A DNA stretch of 64,000 nt, from NCBI RefSeq assembly GCF_964355755.1, contig NC_092672.1, positions 16,676,501-16,740,500 of the forward strand. The letters are read 5' to 3'. Of this stretch, positions 52,851 to 61,359 are shown one piece after another; position 1 is the first letter of the stretch; each line of letters begins with the position of its first letter. The notes beneath the pieces are model-generated. The model made no database searches. It had not been told where the DNA came from and was given only the letters and a program-made list of their open reading frames with translations. The position numbers and the translations under genes are program-made. The stretch comes from Antedon mediterranea. Its lineage: Eukaryota; Echinodermata; Crinoidea; Comatulida; Antedonidae.

Positions 52851-55051
52851 GCAAAGTGCACAGAATAGCTTCAAATCGCATTTGGAGTCGTTTTAGACCA
52901 TGTTGTGATTTTCGAAAAAACTTTTTAACATAAAAACACCAAAGTGCTTAGAATGGCTTCAAATCGCATTTGGAGAAATTCTAGACTATTTTGTGATTTT
53001 CGAAAAAACTTAAGATAAAAATATCAAAGTGCTTCAAATCACATTAGAAACCGTTTTAGACCATTTTGAGCATTTCGACAAAAATTTTTCACACAAAACA
53101 GCAAAGTGTACAGAATAGCTTCAAATCGTATTTGGAGACGTTTTAGACCTTTTTGTGATTTTCGAAAAAACTTGTTAACATAAAAACACCAAAGTGCTTA
53201 GAATAGCTTCAAATCGCATTTTGAGACGTTTTAGACCCTTTTGTGATTTTCGAAAAAACTTGGTTACACAAAAACACCAAAGTGCTTAAAATAGCTTCAA
53301 ATCGCATTTGGAGACATTTTAGACTATTTTGTGATTTTCGAAAAAACTTGTTAACATAAAAACATCAAAGTGCTTCAAATCACATTAGAAACCGTTTTAG
53401 ACCATTTTGAGCATTTCGACAAAAATTTTTCACACAAAACAGCAAAGTGTACAGAATAGCTTCAAATCGTATTTGGAGACGTTTTAGACCATTTTTTGAT
53501 TTTCGAAAAAACTTGTTAACATAAAAACACCAAAGTGCTTAGAATAGCTTCAAATCGCATTTTGAGACGTTTTAGACCATTTTGTGTTTTTCGAAAAAAC
53601 TTGTTAACATAAAAACATCAAAGTGTACAGAATAGCTTCAAATCGCATTTGGAGACGTTTTAGACCATTTTGTGATTTTCGAAAAAACTTGTTAACATAA
53701 AAACATCAAAGTGCTTAGAATAGCTTCAAATCGCATTTGGAGACGTTTTAGACCTTTTTGTGATTTTCGAAAAAACTTGTTAACATAAAAACACCAAAGT
53801 GCTTAGAATAGCTTCAAATCGCATTTGGAGATGTTTTAGACCATTTTTTGATTTTCGAAAAAACTTGTTAACATAAAAACACCAAAGTGCTTAGAATAGC
53901 TTCAAATCGCATTTTGAGACGTTTTAGACCCTTTTGTGATTTTCGAAAAAACTTGGTTACACAAAAACACCAAAGTGCTTAAAATAGCTTCAAATCGCAT
54001 TTGGAGACATTTTAGACTATTTTGTGATTTTCGAAAAAACTTGTTAACATAAAAACATCAAAGTTCTTCAAATCACATTAGAAACCCTTTTAGAACATTT
54101 TGAGCATTTCGACAAAAATTTTTCACACAAAACAGCAAAGTGTACAGAATAGCTTCAAATCGTATTTGGAGACGTTTTAGACCATTTTTTGATTTTCGAA
54201 AAAACTTGTTAACATAAAAACACCAAAGTGCTTAGAATAGCTTCAAATCGCATTTTGAGACATTTTAGACCCTTTTGTGATTTTTTTGAAAAAACTTGTT
54301 AACATAAAAACATCAAAGTGCTTCAAATCACATTAGAAACCGTTTTAGACCATTTTGAGAATTTCGATAAAACTTTTCAAACAAAAACATCAAAGAGCAC
54401 AAAATAGCTTAATATCGTATTTAAAAACGTTTTTGACCATTTTGAGCATTTCGACAAAAAATTTTCACACAAAACAGCAAAGTGCACAAAATAACTTCAA
54501 ATCGCATTTGGAGACGTTTTAGACAATTTTGTGATTTTCGAAAAAACTTGTTAACATAAAAACACCAAAGTGCTAAGAATAGCTTCAAATCGCATTTGGA
54601 GACATTTTAGACCATTTTGTGATTTTCGAAAAAACTTGTTAAGATAAAAACATCAAAGTGTACACAATAGCTTCAAATCGCATTTGGAGACGTTTTAGAC
54701 CATTTTGTGATTTTCGAAAAAACTTGTTAACATAAAAACACCAAAGTGCTTAGAATAGCTTCAAATCGCATTTTGAGACATTTTAGACCCTTTTGTGATT
54801 TTCGAAAAAACTTGGTTACACAAAAACACCAAAGTGCTTAAAATAGCTTCAAATCGCATTTGTAGAAGTTTTAAACCATTTTGTGATTTTCGAAAAAACT
54901 TGTTAACATAAAAACATCAAAGTGGACAGAATAACTTCAAATCCCATTTGGAGACGTTTTAGACCATTTTGTGATTTTTGAAAAAACTTGTTAACATAAA
55001 AACACCAAAGTGCTTAGAATAGCTTCAAATCGCATTTTGAGACATTTTACA

Positions 55052-55054
55052 CCC
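55052..55054. other. CCC target-site duplication, left copy
   Basis: CCC immediately before the left end of the foldback element; the right copy is 61360-61362. Paralogous monomers at 22653-22672, and others such as those near 13629 and 17333, read TTTTACACCCTTTTGTG with one CCC and no insertion. Confidence 0.85.
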
Positions 55055-55062
55055 TTGTTGAA

Positions 55063-55314
55063 CCCACAAATGTGAAAACGCCCACAAATGTGAAAACAAC
55101 CACAAATGTGAAAACGCATCACCCACAAATGTGAAAACAACCACAAATGTGAAAACGCATCACCCACAAATGTGAAAACAACCACAAATGTGAAAACGCA
55201 TCAACCACAAATGTGAAAACAGCACCCACAAATGTGAAAACGATCATCGCCCACAAATGTGATAACGCCCACAAATGTGAAAAAAGGAGAGACTTTTTCG
55301 CCCACAAATGTAAA
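55063..55314 (+). repeat. left outer array: 12 CACAAATGT sites
   Basis: Twelve copies of CCACAAATGTGAAAAC or close variants, about 16-25 bp apart with spacers G, AA, GCATCA and GATCATCG in a fixed order. The core CACAAATGTG is itself near-palindromic (CACA..TGTG). Likely transposase binding sites, by analogy with other transposons with subterminal arrays. ORFs across this array come from its periodicity. Confidence 0.9.
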
Positions 55315-56314
55315 AAAAATCAGATCAAATTTAATGCTAGATTCAGACAAAAATTATATCATGATTGTATTGAGTTGTTTGTTCACGATACGTCTGTTAG
55401 GGTCGTCGTTAACACGTTGGATTATTATCATTTGCTGCTCGTGCGCGCGATATTTGCACGTTAACTCATTTGTTTAATGAACGTAATAGTTCAAGACAAT
55501 ATTATTTGTTATTTGCTGCGCGCGTGCACCATACTTCAAGGTCAAGGCCATGTTATATCATTGTTGCTTCTAGTGTGTTGTTGTTGGCTTACTATTATGT
55601 ACGTATAGTTATAAGTCGATGTTCGTTATTTTTTTGCGCGCTCACACGATACAACAAGGTCAAGGTTAAATTGCTACTTGTATGTAGTGTGTGGTTATTA
55701 ACTCGTTGGCTTACTGTTATGTACGTATAGTTCCAAGTCGATGCTCGATTCGATGTTTTTGGGCGCGTACTACCACAAGGTCAAGGTCATATATACTATT
55801 GCTACTTGTATTGTGGTTGTTAACTCGTTGGCTTATTGTTATGATAGTTCCAAGTCGATGGTCGATTCGATGTTTTTTGTGCGCGTGCACGATACTACAA
55901 GGTCATATATCATTGCTGCTTGAAGTGCAGTTGGGCTTACTATATTAGTATTATGTACGTATTATAGCTCCAAGTCGATGCTCGGTGTACACGATACTAC
56001 AAGATCAACTATACTCGTCGTTCAGTTATTGACCTTGTAGTATCGTGCACGCGCGCAAAACATCGAACTTCGACTTGAAACTATACGTTAACAACCACAC
56101 ACCACAAGTAGCAATGGTATACAAGTCATGACCTTTGTAGTATCGTGCACGCGCACAAAAAACATCGAATCGAACATCGACTTGGAACTATACGAACATA
56201 ACAATAAGCCAACGAATTAACAACCACAAGTAGCAATAGTATATTATGAACTTGACCTTGTGGTATCGTGTACGCCAACAAAAACATCGAATCGAGCATC
56301 GACTTGAACTATAC
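55315..56314. repeat. foldback inner domain, left arm, centre and start of right arm
   Basis: Left-arm modules run forward to about 56005 (ACGATACTACAAGATCA). After a centre of about 20 bp the mirror image starts at 56028 (TTGACCTTGTAGTATCGTG) and continues to the nested insertion. The region includes the unbroken site CTGTTATGTACGTATAGTTC at 55714-55733, which is the counterpart of the site split by the nested element. Several overlapping short plus-strand ORFs here have no recognisable domain and lie in repeat modules. Confidence 0.8.
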
Positions 56315-56346
56315 CATTAGGCGCAGGAGCCCCGGATAGCGTTACG
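56315..56346 (+). repeat. nested element terminal inverted repeat, left
   Basis: 32 bp, G+C-rich against its surroundings, starting CATTAGGCGCAGG and ending ATAGCGTTACG; the exact reverse complement of 60634-60665. Confidence 0.9.
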
Positions 56347-56347
56347 T

Positions 56348-56376
56348 TTGAAAACCCCAAAAAGTGAGGTTTTCAA
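56348..56376. other. subterminal hairpin
   Basis: TTGAAAACC at 56348-56356 pairs perfectly with GGTTTTCAA at 56368-56376 around an 11-base loop, directly inside the left terminal repeat. A partial echo of the end (CCATTAGCGGC) follows at once. There is no matching hairpin at the right end. Confidence 0.6.
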
Positions 56377-57349
56377 CCATTAGCGGCATGACTGATGTGA
56401 GTGATTAATGTGTTTTATGGACGGTTTCAAGGACTATCCTACCAGTGGGCTGTTCACTGGTCAAATGATTGACACTTTGTATCACCGTTTGTAACTGGAG
56501 CTGTGACGACCTTTGTAACTGGAGCTGTGACGACCTTGCAAGAATACTAGGCCAGAATTTTTAATTGAAAAGTGCCTTGGTATTAACATGGAGATGGAAA
56601 CACATTTTTCTATCTTTCTTTCTAAAATAAATGGTCACTATAGTTTCAAACTAGGCTTCTAGTCCACCACATTAGTAATTACGAATCGAAACCTAAATTA
56701 AAATTGTTGGTATTCTTTGGCCGTTGTTTGATTAATTACATCTTCATGCCATGTTTTTTTTTCTAATGATTTGGCGACGCTCCTATATTAATTAGGCCTA
56801 CTAGCAGAGGGTTCGATGAGTTTTGAAAAGTTATGGAAAAGTGGTCTAACATATAGCAATTCAGTTTTTTAAGGCCCTTCTTCCATGTCCGAGCCTTTGG
56901 AAATATTAAAAAGTTATATTAATATAATATATTCTGTGTTTTCATGTTTTGAGAAATTGTATATCATTTCAGATGTTTCGCGCTGCGTTTTTATTTGTTT
57001 CGCGCTTCGTCTTGTTGGCAAAAGTAACCTCGACTTCCGCTCGAGCTTTCTCCGTACATACCGATGATTATTCATTTCATTTTTTGTACATTATTAAAAA
57101 ATAGCATACAGAACCCTATACGGAACATACCCTGCTCTGAGAAAACACTTGTGGGCGATTCCCCGAATACGACATGATGGAATAGCTTTGGAGACTTTGA
57201 CTTTGGAGTAAATCGAAACGTCGAGCAACTCAACAGTTCTTTTCAGAACTAATATACGTGGTGTACCGCAAATTTATATCAACAAATATGTAACTTGTTT
57301 AGCACGTCTAAAATGGATAGCAAAACATATTCAAAATAAAAAACCTGAA
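56377..57349. other. nested element interior, no gene seen
   Basis: AT-rich. It includes a perfect direct duplication of a 24-bp unit, TTTGTAACTGGAGCTGTGAC plus GACC (56488-56511 and 56512-56535), and a short ORF at 56885-57067 without recognisable content. Nothing else is supported. Confidence 0.5.
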
Positions 57350-58836
57350 TTATTTCAAACAGACAGCACATTAGTTCAAACAGATAGCACAATAGATAGC
57401 ACAATCAAATGGATATAACTGTACTGTACATTATTCTATAAGAATTATCGGGTAGCACATTCTTTCAAATGGATAGCACATTATTTCAAATGGATAGCAC
57501 ATTGGGTAGCACAATCAAATGGATATAATTGTACTGTACATTATTCTATAAGGATTATCGGGTAGCACATTCTTTCAAATGGATAGCACATTATTTCAAA
57601 TGGATAGCACATTATTTCAAATGGATAGCACATTGGGTAGCACAATCAAATGGATATAGTACTGTACATTATTCTATAAGGATTATCGGGTAGCACATTC
57701 TTTCAAATGGATAGCACATTATTTCAAATGGATAGCACATCAGGTAGCACAATCAAATGGATATAATTGTACTGTACATTATTCTATACGGATTATCGGG
57801 TAGCATTATTTCAAATGGATAGTCACATTATTTCAAATGGAAGGCACATTAGGTAGCACAATCAAATGGATATAGTACTGTAAATTATTCTATAAGGATT
57901 ATCGGGTAGCACATTCTTTCAAATGGATAGCACATTCTTTCAAATGGATAGCACATCAGGTAGCACAATTAAATGGATATAATTGTACTGTACATTATTC
58001 TATACGGATTATCGGGTAGCATTATTTCAAATGGATAGTCACATTATTTCAAATGGAAGGCACATTAGGTAGCACAATCAAATGGATATAATTGTACTGT
58101 ACATTATTCTATACGGATTATCGGGTAGCACATTCTTTCAAATGGATAGTCACATTATTTCAAATGGATAGCACATTCTTTCAAATGGATAGCACATTCT
58201 TTCAAATGGATAGCACATTCTTTCAAATGGATAGCACATTATTTCAAATGGATAGCACATTAGGTAGCATAATCAAATGGATATAATTGTACTGTACATT
58301 ATTCTATAAGGATTATCGGGTAGCACATTCTTTCAAATGGATAGTCACATTATTTCAAATGGATAGCACATTATTTCAAATGGATAGCACATTGGGTAGC
58401 ACAATCAAATGGATATAGTACTGTACATTATTCTATAAGGATTATCGGGTAGCACATTCTTTCAAATGGATAGCACATTAGGTAGCATAATCAAATGGAT
58501 ATAATTGTACTGTACATTATTCTATACGGATTATCGGGTAGCACATTCTTTCAAATGGATAGCACATTAGGTAGCATAATCAAATGGATGTAATTGTACT
58601 GTACATTATTCTATAAGGATTATCGGGTAGCACATTCTTTCAAATGGATAGTCACATTATTTCAAATGGATATCACATTATTTCAAATGGGTAGCACAGT
58701 CAAATGGATATAGTACTGTACATTATTCTATACGGATTATCGGGTAGCACATTCTTTCAAATGGATAGCACATTATTTCAAATGGATAGCACATTGGGTA
58801 GCACAATCAAATTGAGCACATTGGGTAACACATGGG
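57350..58836 (+). repeat. composite minisatellite, 21-bp and ~90-130-bp periods
   Basis: The inner unit is TTTCAAATGGATAGCACATT plus one base (21 bp), in runs of one to six. It is embedded in a larger unit beginning TACTGTACATTATTCTATA, then GGATTATCGGGTAGCACATT, a variable number of 21-bp units, and GGTAGCACAATCAAATGGAT. About 12 large units occur (for example near 57415, 57535, 57662, 57773, 58099, 58292, 58424, 58716). Variants AAGGATT/ACGGATT and GATAGTCACATT alternate among units. An ORF of FQMDST repeats at 58092-58286 exists only because 21 is a multiple of 3. Confidence 0.92.
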
Positions 58837-58857
58837 AGCCTACTGTACAGTTATTCT

Positions 58858-58953
58858 ATTCATTCATTCATTCATTCATCTTTTATTTCGGAAAAAAAAA
58901 AATCTCCATAGTTCAGTAACAAATTAGTGTACATTATTGTAGCAAATATATAA

Positions 58954-58984
<31 letters not shown>

Positions 58985-59007
58985 GATATATTAAAAAAAA
59001 AAAAAAA
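58858..59007. repeat. microsatellites: (TTCA)n, (TA)n(TG)n, poly-A
   Basis: ATTCATTCATTCATTCATTC at 58858-58880, AT-rich TATA then (TG)n at about 58946-58984, and A15 at 58993-59007. Confidence 0.9.
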
Positions 59008-60633
59008 CCTACGCCACATAGTCACGTGGTTAGAACAATAGCTTCATCCATCTACTATGTAGATTGGATGAAGGAAAAGCAAATTAATGAATACATTTTA
59101 TGACAATATTGTCTGACCTCCCTATCCTGCACAACATGCCAAACACCACCTTACGTTGAATTGAATTGAATTGAATTGAAATATATATTTATACTGGGTA
59201 ACCTCTTCAGACACAGACTGGTCTCCCATAGGGCCCAGTTGATGATCAGTGGCTGTGATGTACTAATACACCGGGGTAACCCCCTGCTCGTCTCGAAAGA
59301 TTTACTAGGTTTTTTAAAGTGCACACGAGCTAGATGTGTATTCTATTATCGGGTGTAGCACATTAAAATTGAGAGGACATAAGATGGACACCATCATTTA
59401 TTATTAAGGGGCGAAACAGTCAATCCTTACTGAGGGGACACTCTTATAAAGGGGACATTAAGGGGACGGGGAACATTTAAGCTCAGTGCCAATGTTCACT
59501 CAATATTTTTTCCATCACAAAATAACAAAAAAGACGAAATATTTATATCCATTTATCGTTATTAAATAAAAATGGATATCATAATAATTATGAAACGTTG
59601 CCTGCTACATTTTAAATTTCCGAGTCCAGATCAGTATATTGGTTTTTTTCTGCGAAACCTCTATGAAGAGGACATGTTTTTTTAGGAATTGTTCCAGGGG
59701 CAGTAGAACCCCTATTAAGGGGACACTTTCTACTGTATTTTTAACGGAGGATATCACAAATCAAGTACGTGTTTCCAAGTACAGTACAGTGTTTAAAAAG
59801 AATTATTTCATTTCAATCTTTTTAAAAACAGAAATAGGTCTGTTTTGAAAGGTTTTTGTTTTTTATTTGTTCTTTTCCCGTGTGTTACTTGGCAATACAG
59901 AGATATGAAGGACAATTTTGGCGGGATGTTTGCATTGTCGCCCCTGAAACTTGTGACCTGAACTGAAGAATATGGTATGTTGTTAGTGCTGAATTCTGTA
60001 AATTTTGTGTCATATCAACTGAGAATTTGTATCATTTCTGTAGGCCCAACAGTTAACATCATCATTTTTCAATCACATTGTCAGAAAATGAAATTCTTAA
60101 TGAAATATTACGTGTAAAACCAAATATAAATATATGTGATGTGAATATAACAATGGAGAAACTTTCATGGAGAAATAACTTACTTATTTATAACTAACTT
60201 ATTTTTCCGTGATATAACTAATGAAACAATGTTTAGAAAATGATATATCTGATAGATATCATCTAAGTGATGTTTTACATATAACGTTTAACAATTGTTT
60301 TTTTTCATTCTCCATACATTCAATTCTTTTAATATAGTTGTTGTATAACACCATATCAAGTAGTAGTAGAAATTATTGTAGGGTTTTCTTATTCAGTCAA
60401 TTCAGTGTTTCTATACAGAAAAGAGTAGTCAGTGGCCTTAACATCAATTAATTGTATAATTTGCACCCAAGGTCGAATAGCAAGTAACTCAGGTCCAGTT
60501 ACATTGGTGTTCATTGGTCAATAGGAAATGAACAGCACACTTATGGGTGGTGACAAAGTTTAGTTATTGATAAGTTGTCCTTGGGAAAAACACATTAGTT
60601 GGGCTGACCATGGGTTGACAGAGTTAACGACTT
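59008..60633. other. nested element interior, right part, no gene seen
   Basis: Holds (TTGAA)5 at 59156-59180 and a region at about 59370-59730 with repeated AAGGGGACA words (CTTATAAAGGGGACATTAAG, CCCCTATTAAGGGGACAC), which looks like the remnant of a dispersed repeat. Short ORFs at 59176 and 59639 read through these repeats and have no recognisable domain. From 59740 to the right terminal repeat I see only AT-rich sequence. Confidence 0.5.
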
Positions 60634-60665
60634 CGTAACGCTATCCGGGGCTCCTGCGCCTAATG
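60634..60665 (-). repeat. nested element terminal inverted repeat, right
   Basis: 32 bp from CGTAACGCTATCC to CCTGCGCCTAATG, the perfect reverse complement of 56315-56346, followed by AC. Confidence 0.9.
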
Positions 60666-61102
60666 ACGTACATAACAGTAAGCCAACGAGTTAACAACCA
60701 CACACTACATACAAGTAGCAATTTAACCTTGACCTTTTAGTATCGTGTGCACGCGCAAAAAAACATCGAACATCGACTTATAACTATACGTCCATAATAG
60801 TAAGCCAACAACCACACACTAGAAGCAACAATGATATAACATGGCCTTGAAGTATGGTGCACGCGCGCAGCAAATAACAAATATTGTCTTGAACTATTAC
60901 GTTCATTAAACAAACGAGTTAACGTGCAAATATCGCGCGCATAAGCAGCAAATTATAATAATCCAACGCGTTAACCACGACCCTAACAGACGTATCGTGA
61001 ACAAACAATTATTGAAACAACTCAATAAAATCATGATATAATGTAGTACCTCGATCAAAATTGTTTGAGTCTAGCATTAAATTTGATCTGATTTTTTTTT
61101 TT
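60666..61102 (-). repeat. foldback inner domain, remainder of right arm
   Basis: Mirror of 55320-55730: GAACTATTACGTTCATTAAA, GTTAACGTGCAAATATCGCG and ACAGACGTATCGTGAACAAA each have their complement in the left arm in reverse order. It differs by small indels, for example an extra ~25 bp near 61030-61060. Confidence 0.85.
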
Positions 61103-61351
61103 ACATTTGTGGCCGAAAAATTCTCATTTTTTTTTACATTTGTGGGCGTTATCACATTTGTGGGCGATGATCGTTTTCACATTTGTGGGCGCTGTTTATT
61201 ACATTTGTGGTTGATGCGTTTTCACATTTGTGGTTGTTTTCACATTGTGGGTGATGCGTTTTCACATTTGTGGTTGTTTTCACATTTGTGGGTGATGCTT
61301 TTTCACATTTGTGGTTGTTTTCACATTTGTGGGCGTTTTTACATTTGTGGG
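61103..61351 (-). repeat. right outer array: 12 ACATTTGTG sites
   Basis: Twelve copies of CACATTTGTGGKYG-type sites, the mirror of the left array in the same order of spacers; one copy is shortened to CACATTGTGG. The array ends in GGGTTCAACAA, the element terminus. A 109-residue ORF spans the array and continues into the satellite; it is a periodicity artefact. Confidence 0.9.
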
Positions 61352-61359
61352 TTCAACAA

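Larger units (their letters stand above)
44185..55054 (+). repeat. satellite array, forward orientation, block 2
   Basis: Same A/B/C monomers as the first block, with no gene. Its last part (about 54.4-55.05 kb) matches 22.0-22.66 kb at offset 32392, including the rare GACAATTTTGTG variant (22131 and 54523). Confidence 0.96.
56315..60665. mobile_element. nested unclassified DNA transposon, 32-bp TIRs
   Basis: A 4351-bp insertion in the right arm of the foldback element. Its ends are a perfect 32-bp inverted repeat beginning CATTAGGCGCAGGAGCCC (56315-56346 and 60634-60665). It is flanked by AC at 56313-56314 and 60666-60667. Joining the flanks across one AC regenerates GAACTATACGTACATAAC, the mirror of 55714-55733. 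A 2-bp duplication and ends starting CA do not identify a superfamily for me. No transposase or other protein is recognisable inside; the interior is AT-rich with a 1.5-kb minisatellite and microsatellites. It is probably non-autonomous. Confidence 0.8.
55055..61359. mobile_element. foldback (TU-like) transposon carrying a nested element
   Basis: Both ends begin TTGTTGAACCCACAAATG in inverted orientation and are flanked by CCC. Removing the nested element (56315-60665 plus one AC) leaves about 1.95 kb that is palindromic almost throughout: left arm 55055 to about 56017, right arm about 56018 to 56314 then 60666-61359. Each arm has an outer array of 12 short sites and an inner domain of degenerate ~170-bp modules with words such as CGTGCACGATACTACAAGGT, TATAGTTCCAAGTCGATG and TTAACTCGTTGGCTTACTG. 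No transposase is encoded, so it must be moved in trans. The tandem short sites in the outer inverted repeats plus an inner domain resemble the described sea-urchin TU elements, but a 3-bp duplication is not what those make. The superfamily is undetermined. Confidence 0.85.

Noticed and set aside
55470-55948. Overlapping 60-86-residue ORFs in the foldback inner domain
   Set aside because: They sit in degenerate tandem modules, overlap in different frames and have no domain; their mirror copies in the right arm are not kept open.
58092-58286. ORF of FQMDST repeats
   Set aside because: Produced by a 21-bp minisatellite whose length is a multiple of three; it disappears where units vary.
55055-61359. 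LTR retrotransposon
   Set aside because: Ends are inverted, not direct, repeats; no primer-binding site, polypurine tract or gag/pol sequence is seen.
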